A stretch of 64,000 nt of DNA from Caenorhabditis remanei (Eukaryota > Nematoda > Chromadorea > Rhabditida > Rhabditidae): the NCBI RefSeq assembly GCF_010183535.1, contig NC_071331.1:10478001-10542000 (forward strand). The letters are read 5' to 3'. This document shows, piece by piece, positions 1-11,000 of the stretch. How positions within the stretch are numbered: position 1 is the first letter of the stretch; each line of letters opens with the position of its first letter. A model generated the notes under the pieces. The model saw nothing but the letters and a program-made list of their open reading frames with translations. It was not told where the DNA came from and did not search any database. The position numbers were made by a program, and so were the translations under genes.

Positions 1-261
1 TGCACTTCAAAACTAGAAACGGCCCAAAAACTGAGTGATTCTCATCAATTTCACTACGAAATGGAGAAAAACTGGTCGGAATAATTTACAATCAACTTAT
101 GGAGATGCTTGCTCAAAAAAAAAAGAAGTTCAACATTTTTTGACGGTGAAAAATCATCAAAAATGAAAAGGAAGCACTTTCGAAATTATTACAGTTCAAA
201 GGCGCACACAATTGTACGACAGGGTCTTGCAACGAAAAGATTACAGAAAGTAGGCGGGGAT

Positions 262-572
262 TGAAACTTTAAGTTTCGAGAAATAATGGAAAACCCGATT
301 TTTCAGGCTAAAACTTTGATCTGTATCACCGCCTTTATTTTTGCTTCAAAAATAGTTTTCTTTTTTCCGAAATGTTGCTTTTGCCTTTCTCGTTATTTGT
401 TATGGACAATTTTCACTTTTTATTTCCTTTATTGATCGTAATTTAAATAAAATCAAAATTTTCAGTTGAAAAATTAATAAAAAATTATTTTTGACTGCTG
501 TAGCGCGCAGCCTTTGCGCTCCACTGAGAACTTTCGCTTGCAGTTGTTTTTCGGGGTTTGGGAGACTGTGCT
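262..572 (+). repeat. Dispersed repeat, inverted partner of 16175-16470
   Basis: Reading this stretch forward and 16175-16470 on the opposite strand gives the same order of words, for example the block around GTAGCGCGCAGCC and the block ending GGGAGACTGT. The similarity stops abruptly near 572. I see no open reading frame or terminal structure, so it is best called a copy of an unclassified dispersed family. The two copies face each other across about 15.6 kb. Confidence 0.7.
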
Positions 573-2190
573 CTAAACAATTAATTTATAGTCGCTTGAG
601 TTTCTAGACTCACCTCCTTATGTCACTGTGTTGACCTACGGACACGCACGCATTTCTCGACGCTCTTTTGTCAATTTCGCCTTTGAAATGAAGAAATTCG
701 GCACTCTTGAGTGCTGGCACGTTAGGTGCTACGTTATTTTCGTTAGTGAGTTTTTAGACCATATTAATCGTTTTCTTGGGTTTATTGTGCATTTTTAGTC
801 GGTTGGCTTGAAACAAACTGATTATTTCACCGAATGGCTGCGTTTTGGGTTGTGTTAGCGCGTTCCAGGTTCAGGTTTGAGTGGTTTTGACATAAATTAG
901 CGTATTTTTATCTTAAATGTATCGTTTTTCTTGCGCGTTTGGGTGTTTTCTCGTTTATTTTGCTAATAAGTGCTACTAATTTTTCGTGAATTCGTTTTAC
1001 TCCTGACCCCTAAATATGATTAATTCAGACGCGCTGCGGTAGAAGAAACAAACAACAGATGTCAATCCAATATTGACATGTCAACCAATTTTCACACTGT
1101 CTCACTCTCTTGTGTCGGTCATTCCTGTCCGACAAATACCACCTGCCGTGTTATCTTTTTGGGAAATCGGACCGAACGCAGCAAAGAAGACCCCGCACCT
1201 TACAAGATGAAGTTAGATGACTGGAATGCATTCAGTTGTCTCTTTCACTCCAACCGAGCAGTCCTCTCTTTTTGGGCTCTCTGTTTCTCATCGTATTCGA
1301 CCTATCCGTTCCCATTTATCTCTTTTTCTTTTCCCCCGCATCTTTTGAATTCTTTTCAATCTTTATATTCCTGAATTTCTAATTGGTACGTTTTCAGCCA
1401 CGTCTAACTGCACACAGCCAACGACACGTATCAATCAATTCCACGTGGACAACTCAGATGAGCAATAATGTTTCTGAACACAGGTTAGTGTTTTGTCCAA
1501 CAAGATCTCTTAGTCTCCAGATTCAAAAATATTCAAAACTTGGTACCTTCTCAATTTTCTCATTGGGGGAAACTTGGAACCTTGAACGGTCGGAATAGAG
1601 GACAGACCTGTCCTTCTCCAGATGACTGTTGTCTCATTTAATCCGTCTTCACTTTTGTTTGAATAGTTTGTATGACCTCATCAAACCCTTTACCCCGATG
1701 TCTTTTCCCAAGACATCATAAAATAGACAGACGCTTTCCTATTGTCTCATTACTGTTAACACAAACTACCTGTTCACTTATCTTGATGAGAAATCAGTCT
1801 TAATGACCGCCAGATGGCTACTATCTACTAGGTTCCGCCCACTGTCCCTCAGTCTCCTCAACTCATCTTCTTGCCTCAGTCGTCCACCATCTCTCCGTAC
1901 TGGATGGTGACTCTTCTATTTTCCCATTTTTGGCCATCATTGAGATATCTCCATAACCATGACTTATCTCGTAATTATATCCCCTATTTGCTCATTAAGT
2001 TTACAAATTAGTGTTTTCTTTTTCAGTGCTAAAGCAAAGTGGATCGAGAGGAATCCAGGATAAGGAATGGTCGAGTGCGACTAGCCGATCTCAAGAAAGC
2101 AACGGATCAAGAAGAATCACATGACGATCAGATTGACACACGTGAGTTATATCCCCAGAAATCAAGATACTTTGTCTCTTTTCCCTTTAG
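573..2190. other. Non-coding stretch with exon-like scraps
   Basis: No convincing gene. Two segments have nematode-style splice signals on both sides: about 1398-1483 (acceptor GTTTTCAG, donor GTTAGT) and about 2026-2141 (acceptor TTTTTCAG, donor GTGAGT). Their reading frames do not join into a credible protein, because stops appear soon after the second acceptor. They may be remains of a gene or retroelement. Bases 573-1077 hold nothing I recognise. Confidence 0.35.
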
Positions 2191-4715
2191 AATCCTCCCG
2201 GGTTAGAAAATATCAAAATTTCAAAAAAAAAAAAGTATGAAAATTGGGTAATATCTTTTCAATTAACTTCCCCCACCATTCTTATCTGTGTCGGTTCCGG
2301 TTAGACACGGTCAGTTACGCTGCGAGAGGTCTATACTTATCCGGGCTGAGGGATACCTCAGTAGACGCGGGTTTGAATCCTCCCGGGTTAGAAAATATCA
2401 AAATTTCAAAAAAAAACATAAAAATTGGGTAATATCTTTTCAATTAACTTTCCCCACCATTCTTATCTGTGTCGGTTCCGGTTAGACACGGTCAGTTACG
2501 CTGCGAGAGGTCTATACTTATCCGGGCTGAGGGATACCTCAGTAGACGCGGGTTTGAATCCTCCCGGGTTAGAAAATATCAAAATTTCAAAAAAAAAAAC
2601 ATAAAAATTGGGTAATATCTTTTCAATTAACTTTCCCCACCATTCTTATCTGTGTCGGTTCCGGTTAGACACGGTCAGTTACGCTGCGAGAGGTCTATAC
2701 TTATCCGGGCTGAGGGATACCTCAGTAGACGCGGGTTTGAATCCTCCCGGGTTAGAAAATATCAAAATTTCAAAAAAAAAAACATAAAAATTGGGTAATA
2801 TCTTTTCAATTAACTTTCCCCACCATTCTTATCTGTGTCGGTTCCGGTTAGACACGGTCAGTTACGCTGCGAGAGGTCTATACTTATCCGGGCTGAGGGA
2901 TACCTCAGTAGACGCGGGTTTGAATCCTCCCGGGTTAGAAAATATCACAATTTCAAAAAAAACCCAAAAATTGGGTAATATCTTTTCAATTAACTTCCCC
3001 CACCATTCTTATCTGTGTCGGTTCCGGTTAGACACGGTCAGTTACGCTGCGAGAGGTCTATACTTATCCGGGCTGAGGGATACCTCAGTAGACGCGGGTT
3101 TGAATCCTCCCGGGTTAGAAAATATCACAATTTCAAAAAAAACCCAAAAATTGGGTAATATCTTTTTAATTAACTTCCCCCACCATTCTTATCTGTGTCG
3201 GTTCCGGTTAGACACGGTCAGTTACGCTGCGAGAGGTCTATACTTATCCGGGCTGAGGGATACCTCAGTAGACGCGGGTTTGAATCCTCCCGGGTTAGAA
3301 AATATCACAATTTCAAAAAAAACCCAAAAATTGGGTAATATCTTTTTAATTAACTTCCCCCACCATTCTTATCTGTGTCGGTTCCGGTTAGACACGGTCA
3401 GTTACGCTGCGAGAGGTCTATACTTATCCGGGCTGAGGGATACCTCAGTAGACGCGGGTTTGAATCCTCCCGGGTTAGAAAATATCAAAATTTCAAAAAA
3501 AAAAGTATAAAAATTGGGTAATATCTTTTCAATTAACTTTCCCCACCATTCTTATCTGTGTCGGTTCCGGTTAGACACGGTCAGTTACGCTGCGAGAGGT
3601 CTATACTTATCCGGGCTGAGGGATACCTCAGTAGACGCGGGTTTGAATCCTCCCGGGTTAGAAAATATCACAATTTCAAAAAAAACCCAAAAATTGGGTA
3701 ATATCTTTTTAATTAACTTCCCCCACCATTCTTATCTGTGTCGGTTCCGGTTAGACACGGTCAGTTACGCTGCGAGAGGTCTATACTTATCCGGGCTGAG
3801 GGATACCTCAGTAGACGCGGGTTTGAATCCTCCCGGGTTAGAAAATATCAAAATTTCAAAAAAAAAAACATAAAAATTGGGTAATATCTTTTCAATTAAC
3901 TTTCCCCACCATTCTTATCTGTGTCGGTTCCGGTTAGACACGGTCAGTTACGCTGCGAGAGGTCTATACTTATCCGGGCTGAGGGATACCTCAGTAGACG
4001 CGGGTTTGAATCCTCCCGGGTTAGAAAATATCACAATTTCAAAAAAAACCCAAAAATTGGGTAATATCTTTTCAATTAACTTCCCCCACCATTCTTATCT
4101 GTGTCGGTTCCGGTTAGACACGGTCAGTTACGCTGCGAGAGGTCTATACTTATCCGGGCTGAGGGATACCTCAGTAGACGCGGGTTTGAATCCTCCCGGG
4201 TTAGAAAATATCACAATTTCAAAAAAAACCCAAAAATTGGGTAATATCTTTTTAATTAACTTCCCCCACCATTCTTATCTGTGTCGGTTCCGGTTAGACA
4301 CGGTCAGTTACGCTGCGAGAGGTCTATACTTATCCGGGCTGAGGGATACCTCAGTAGACGCGGGTTTGAATCCTCCCGGGTTAGAAAATATCAAAATTTC
4401 AAAAAAAAAAGTATAAAAATTGGGTAATATCTTTTCAATTAACTTCCCCCACCATTCTTATCTGTGTCGGTTCCGGTTAGACACGGTCAGTTACGCTGCG
4501 AGAGGTCTATACTTATCCGGGCTGAGGGATACCTCAGTAGACGCGGGTTTGAATCCTCCCGGGTTAGAAAATATCACAATTTCAAAAAAAACCCAAAAAT
4601 TGGGTAATATCTTTTTAATTAACTTCCCCCACCATTCTTATCTGTGTCGGTTCCGGTTAGACACGGTCAGTTACGCTGCGAGAGGTCTATACTTATCCGG
4701 GCTGAGGGATACCTC
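2191..4715 (+). repeat. Tandem satellite array, left part (about 14 units)
   Basis: The unit is 180-184 bp. The core word CTTATCTGTGTCGG recurs at 2281, 2462, 2645, 2828, 3008, 3188, 3368, 3551, 3731, 3913, 4093, 4273, 4457 and 4637. Cores are nearly identical; the A-rich linker varies in length and type. One type has AAAACCCAAAAATTGGG after TATCACAATTT, the others CATAAAAATTGGG or GTATAAAAATTGGG after TATCAAAATTT. The array is cut at 4715 by the BEL/Pao element and resumes at 12957. Units of exactly 180 bp leave one frame open through several copies, but this follows from the unit length and is not evidence for a protein. Confidence 0.97.
4711..4715 (+). repeat. Target-site duplication (left copy)
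   Basis: ACCTC immediately before the 5' LTR. The same five bases follow the 3' LTR at 12957-12961, and the two satellite fragments join into a normal unit when one copy is removed. Five bases fit the BEL/Pao group. Confidence 0.9.
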
Positions 4716-5260
4716 TGTCGTGGAATTAATAGGTCTTAATTCACGACCTTGAGTATTAAGCCTGGTCCATTGCCAGACTTACACAATTTACTCAAAATAC
4801 AATAAATAATAAAATGAACACTAACAACTGCGTGAAACGTGAACCGTGATCAACCATACTGAAACCAATACTGTTCTGGACGTGCCCTCCTAAACTCAAC
4901 CTGATGACCTTACGATAACAATCTGCTCTACATTCTGTGCATATAAGGAAGAGGAAGCCGTCAGAAGTCGTCGTCTCTCGATCATTCACTCACCGATGTT
5001 CAACCGTGTCTGCCGAAGGAACCTTGGAAAATGGCTGAGCGGATCTCTACAAGGAGTGCCGGCGGCTGAAGCTCACTAGCTTGGATCAGGGAGGAGTCCA
5101 ACACCTTCACCGTCAACTACAGCAGCTCTGGAGATGCCTAACTTCAAGGGCAAGAGAACTCTTTCTGGTATTCATGTTGATAAAGTTGTTAGTTTTCTCC
5201 TCTTTCTGTTACTCTCATATACTAAGTTTGACACGGGCCCACCGTCCCTCATGCGTGTCA
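4716..5260 (+). repeat. 5' long terminal repeat
   Basis: Starts TGTCGTGG and ends GTGTCA. The first 35 bases can form a hairpin (TCGTG-GAATTAA ... TTAATTCACGA). A TATA-like GCATATAAGG at about 4939-4948 would be the promoter. The left edge is fixed by the target duplication. The right edge is inferred by lining up the ACTAAGTTTGACACGGG region with CTTAGTCTGACGGGG of the 3' LTR, so it is less certain. Apart from the terminal hairpin and a few short blocks it is very unlike the 3' LTR. Confidence 0.75.
5134..5167 (+). CDS. Putative first coding exon of gag, inside the 5' LTR
   Basis: An ATG at 5134 opens 11 codons plus one base, ending at a donor (CTTTCTG|GTATTC). The next exon would start at 5854 after the acceptor CTTTTACAG, and 1+2 bases complete a codon in exactly the frame of the long gag frame. 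Together the exons give 741 codons including stop. The equivalent place in the 3' LTR (12727-12853) also has an ATG frame ending after 42 codons plus one base at a GTTAGT donor, so the arrangement is kept although the LTR sequences have drifted apart. Seen: frames and splice signals. Inferred: that splicing occurs. Confidence 0.55.
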
Positions 5261-5853
5261 TTTCATAATCCATTTACAATTCCATTACCATTCAATCATA
5301 CATACTACGATAATTCAGCACCTCATACTCTTTAAACAATTCTATTCCATTCCAGTCTCGTACCACTAGTGGAACTGTACGAGACCAACTACCATTCAGG
5401 TTGGAAGTTACGTAGACGAATTTATCCCAATCATTCTGCCAAGGGCCCAACGGCAGCCTGAAAAGGATACAATGACATCTAGTAATTCGATATTTCCTAC
5501 GACCATTGACAACCCCATTCTAAGTTCCGCAAAACATACTAGAATGAAAGGACACCATTGCTTTCATTGAGAGGACACCATTGCTCTCACATACATTCCA
5601 AGGCTTGTCAGTAAGCGCTCCGGAACGCTTATCAGGAATATCGGTCTTTTTGCGACAGGGAAACCCGCGAGGTTTCTCAAAGATTCCAACGTCTCCGACT
5701 CGTGCAAAGAGGGGAACCTCTAGGAGAAAATCATACTATAAATCATGCACGAAAAAATACTATATATACCAAGATTCACATAAGAATCCACTACCTATAC
5801 TGAACAAACAAAACACAAACAACACCCTATCATTAACGGTACACCTTTTACAG
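5261..5853 (+). other. Retrotransposon leader, probably intronic
   Basis: This lies between the 5' LTR and the putative second gag exon. It includes a hairpin at about 5354-5382 (GTCTCGTAC ... GTACGAGAC enclosing CACTAGTG) and a direct repeat of AGGACACCATTGCT at about 5550 and 5574. No TGG-initial primer-binding site for a tRNA 3' end is obvious right after the LTR. If the LTR exon is spliced to 5854, the 686-nt intron 5168-5853 removes this whole leader from the Gag mRNA but leaves it in genomic RNA. Confidence 0.5.
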
Positions 5854-8042
5854 ACCGGTCGAAAGGCTCCTCGGGTTCCAACCGTCGTTCTCGCTCTTCT
5901 CGTCGCAGCAACAAGTCGAAGAAACTCGGCGGACAACGGAAACAATCAAACAACTCCAAGTCATCCAAATCGTCAACTGTTCAGTCCAACGCTCAATGGG
6001 TGAACATTGGCCCTGCCAAGACAATTTTCACAAAAAGAGCTAAGAAAACTGCTCTTCTGATCGAAGGAATACAACTAATTCTTACTGAACCTCAACAACC
6101 AGATATGGTTGCAATCCTACAATCCAGCTACACAAAGCTAGCTAGCCAACTTGCCAAGCTCGACAACTCCGATAGCGAGGCTCTCACTCTCGTACTGAAG
6201 CACCCAGCACTGTGCTCCAGCTCCGAAATTCGCATCAAGAATGTTATGAAACTGGTCGATCACATCAAAGATCGTGGATATCCAGCTCTCATTGAAAAAT
6301 GCAAAGCGCTCCTTCTACATATTGAAGTCCTACTCAAACAGCTGGTTTCCACACAACCACTGGCAGTCAAACGCAAATCAACCAATTGTCTGGTTAAAAA
6401 ACCAGAAGTTCACTCAGCTCTCAAAGGGCTATCATCTACCAGTAGTTCGGACGGAAATAACTTTCAGTCCAACAGCGACAATGACCTTATTCACCATGAC
6501 ATTCATCATACACAAGATAAAGACGAACAGCACCGTTCATCCACCAACACGGAAAAACTCCAATTTCCCAAATCATTCGAACCAAATGGTCCAATTCTGA
6601 CCAAAAACACGAAGCAAGAGCCAATTGAACAAGCCAAGCGTAATCGCATTGATTCCGAAACCAGTCAACCCGCGTTGACAGTCGACGCAATGGAGGCAAT
6701 GCTAAAGAATTTCGGCGAACTCATGACGGCTAAATTCACTCATACAATCAACACAGCTGTTCAGAAGGTTGACATCAAAGTCGACAAAAACGCCAAGGCC
6801 ATGCAGGCCATGAGAACAAATCTGGAGATCGTTCAGGATCAACTAGAACAACAGCAATATCAAACACATTACGACCACTCCCTAGAGAGTATCAAATCAC
6901 AATCCGAACACGACACCAAACAGTTAAGTCTCAATAGCCCACAAGTGGTTAAAGAACACACAGAGACTACCAAGATTCCAGTTGGGGTCGAATCTCCGAC
7001 GGCTCCCAGCCCGTTAATTCAGAGTCCCAGTCCCACTCGCTGGTCGCCAGCCACTCACCACGGTAGTTTTTCAACCGACATCAGCACAATCTTGAGCACC
7101 TTGAAACCATTTTCGGGTGAGACTGATCAGTATTCGCTTTTCATCACGCGCTTCAATTCACTCGTACACAATAACCCATCAATTGACATCATCATGAAAC
7201 AGAACATGTTAATTAGCCTCCTCGAAGGTGGCGCAAAAGATTTAATCACATCTGATGACTTGTCGGAAGGGACATACGAAGAACTCCGTGCAAATCTGGA
7301 GAGAGTTTTCAACAGGAAGACCGATCGACGCAAACAGTTGATCGAGACCTACCGTAATCTCCCGTTCCATCAAACAGATTATGACCAGATGGAGAAAGAT
7401 ATGATGAAACACGTTTGCATCACCAATTCACTAAACAAACACCAAGTTTCCATTAACGATCCATTTCTGATCGATTCATTCGTCGACAAATTACCATACA
7501 ACATAATGAAATCAGTTATTACACAGATCCGTAACAAGACTCCATCATTCTTGGAGGTTTCAACCATAGTCCAAACGCTTATATCCGAGAATAGGGCACT
7601 GGACGATGCAGAACAACGCAAGAAAAACCGCACTCAAATCACTGAAGTCTGCACAGTGGACATCAACAAAATTTCGGTCCGCTCCCACACACCGAGACAC
7701 ACCGGAAATCAACGCAAGACGCCGACAACTCAACAGCAATCTCGATGGAGATCAGCTCCCTGTACTTTTTGCAATCAAAACCACCAGACCAACATGTGCA
7801 CAATCCCGACAAGTGAGAAAAGAGATTCAATCATTAAACAAAAGAAATGTTTGAATTGCTTCAGAAACAATCACACAGCCACGGAATGTCACTCAAGATT
7901 TGTCTGCAACAAGTGCGCCCAGAAGCACCACTCGGTCCTTTGTCCAGAAAAGGAAAAAAGTGATACACCGGTTAACCCCAATAGCGCCAATGAGGACCGA
8001 AAAACGTTTTTTCGGAACAACGGACTTAGTCCCCAAGCTTGA
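5854..8042 (+). CDS. Gag polyprotein (BEL/Pao), main exon
   Basis: Structural protein that would form the retrotransposon particle and bind its RNA. There is no ATG near the start of the open frame; the in-frame sequence runs back through basic, serine-rich codons to a good acceptor at 5853/5854, so the start is probably supplied by an exon in the LTR. In the middle (about 7095-7330) is a DUF1759-like domain (LKPFSGETDQYSLF and following). The C-terminal part holds zinc knuckles: C-x2-C-x4-H-x4-C near 7850-7890 and a second C-x2-C-x4-H-x3-C near 7907-7943. The frame stops at 8042 and overlaps pol by 188 nt in the +1 frame. Confidence 0.85.
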
Positions 8043-11000
8043 ACCCTACAACATACTGCACGAATCAACACATGAACCACATAATCATACACACATCAAC
8101 ACTATACCTACACCAATCAATCCAGATATCCCATCCTCACCAGGAAAGACGGGACACAACCTCGCTATAATAACATCACACAAAACAATTGAAACTATCA
8201 CAATTAATCTTTCAGTGGTTTCAGATCCACACTACACATTACCATTCCTCCAAATTCTAACACCATCTGGAGCAAGACTCAATGCATTGATCGACAGCGG
8301 AGCAACAACCTCACTCATCTCAAAACCAGCAGTACTCCGTTTACATTGCCCAGTACACTATCAAAAACTAGTAAATTTCAGAGGATTCATTTCATCCTCA
8401 GGTCCACAACAGGTGAAGTTCTACAAATTAGATATCCTCGACAAAACGGGAAAAACATGGAGCACCATCCTGCCTGAGTATCCTCAACTCCCAACCACCG
8501 TAAAAGCACCAAACTTCTCATCAGAGGATCTAACATACCTCATCCAAAGGAACTTTGACCCGCAACAACTCACGGTTCTCAAAAAATTCAATGGGAAACC
8601 AATTGATCTCATAATCGGAAACAATGTCCTACCCAGTTTACTCTCCACAAGCACAAGACACGTCTTACCAAGTGGTCGGATAGTGGAAGATACACAATTA
8701 GGAGTCATAACTCACCCAAGTCCGGTGCCAGACGCACTACAACGGAATACCACAACACAAGAGGAAAATTCAGACCAGAACTGTGACTACAACGAGTCAT
8801 ACATTAACACTATCGACATGTCCGAGTATGATCTCCCAGAAGAGTTAACAGTCGGAATCAGTCAGTCACCACAACTGACAAATGCACGCCTGGATTGGCT
8901 TCTTGAACAATCCTGGAAACTCGAAGTTCTAGGAATAGAACCACCAACAGCTATTCTACAAAGAGAACAGCTTAATCAAGATCTCATACTCAAGTACAAA
9001 AACACAGCTATTCTAGACAAAGACAACAAAATATATGTTCTATTTCCATTCAACGGAAAGGAGGCCTCACTCCACAACAACTACTTAGTCGCTGTCAAGC
9101 GTCTCATATCACTATTAGAAGTACAACTAGCTTCTATGACGGATCGGACAGCGTACAACGACATTATTCAGCAGCAATTAAATTCTGGCATAATTGAACT
9201 AGTTCCAGAAAATGAGCAACACATCGGCCCACATTATTACATCCCACACCGGGTAATCATCAAACCCGACGCTCAAAACACAAAACTTCGCATCGTACTC
9301 GATGCCTCCTCACACATGAAAAATGAGCAGTCACTGAATCAATGTATACACCCAGGCCCATCGATTCTGAAGTCGATTCTAGGTATCTTATTCAGAGCAC
9401 GGACCAAGCCGTTCCTCATGATTGCCGACTTGGAGAAGGCCTTCCACCAAGTCAGACTTCAACCTCAACACAGAAATTGCACCAAATTTCTTTGGTTGAA
9501 AGACCACACCAAACCGGCCACTCCAGACAATCTGGTCACTTACCGGTTCACACGACTGCCATTTGGCATAACCGCGTCACCCTTTCTCCTGGCGATCACA
9601 ATTCTCAGGTACATGGAACTTAACCCACATCCAATCCATGAAAAGATCACACAAAATCTTTATGTGGACAATGTTATGTTCACACCAGAATCCACAGAGG
9701 AACTCCTCAAAAACTACCAGGAATCCAAAGAGACCTTCTCATCAATGCATATGAAACTCAGAGACTTCTTGTGCAATAACAAGACAGTCATGAATACAAT
9801 ACCTGAACAAGACAGATCCAAAAGCACGACCTGTAAGCTCTTAGGTCACCACTGGGATGCCGAAAATGACACCTTTACCCTCAAGATAGCTCAGCCACCA
9901 GAGGGCATTCCAACGAAACGTCAACTCGCTTCGTTCATAGCTTCAACATACGATCCCCAAGGACTCCTCTCCCCAATCGGAGTAGCAAGTAAATCCTTGA
10001 TGGCGAAAGTATGGAAGGAAAAACTGAAATGGAAAGATCCATTACCAGCCCACATGTTACCTGACTGGGAAAAAATCAAGGTAGCAATCACAGAAAACTC
10101 CTATACTATCCCAAGGAGAATAACACCAGCACACGGATTCACCCAGGCATCACTCATCATGTTCTCCGATGCCTCGAAAGATCACTATGCGACATGCGCA
10201 TACCTCCGATTTGAGTGTCCAGATAACAATACACAAGTACAATTACTGTTCTCAAAAACTCGGATCAGACCAATCAACAATGAGAATCTTACCATTCCAC
10301 GAATGGAACTCCTAGGAGTACTCACAGCTGCCCACGCAGCATCAACCATAAGCAAGGAAGTGAACATTACACTTTCTTCACTCACTTTCTTCTGCGATAA
10401 CACCGCAGTACTCAATTGGATTATACACAAAAACCCAGCTGACAAATGGGTTAATAACCGTGTCAAAACGATAACATCACTTGAGCAAGAATTCACAGAA
10501 AAGAAACTCCCACCAACATTCCGCTATGTCCCAACAGATCAAAACCCGGCAGATATAGCATCAAGAGGAGCTACCTTACAGCAAATAAAAGATAGCAAAC
10601 TCTGGAATCACGGTCCAGACTTTCTTCTACAAGATCAGGCATTCTGGCCCAAGTCCCTGGAACAGTCTCCAGAGGATCCAAAAGAATTCCATTGTTACAC
10701 TCTGAAAATCACACCTCAACAATTCCCGCCTCACACAGGCTCACCGTTTGAACATCCACCACACCAATATGAATCAATAATACCATACGATAACACCAAC
10801 AGTCTGGTAAAGCTAACAACAATTGTTCAAAAGGTCATGAGATGGGCACACATTGTCCTTCGCAAACGTAACGAAAGATATCCACAACACCCATATTTGT
10901 GGCAATCCCAAACCATGAAAAACTTTGTTTTAGCACGAGTGAACAAAGACGAAGTTCAGCAACGAATAATCGCCCACCGATATATCATTCAAGACCACTA

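Noticed and set aside
1078..1374. 98-codon frame
   Set aside because: No signal peptide, domain or splice support; the composition looks non-coding.
2424..2436. ATTGGGTAAT in each satellite unit resembles part of the SL1 leader in reverse
   Set aside because: Only 9 bases match, no Sm site or stem structure accompanies it, so it is taken as chance.
2191..4715. CRISPR-like array of repeats and spacers
   Set aside because: The repeat covers the whole unit, there are no unique spacers, and the DNA is eukaryotic.
2791..4752. Long open frames repeating a 60-residue unit
   Set aside because: They are the 180-bp satellite read in one frame. Length changes in the A-run break the frame and there is no gene structure.
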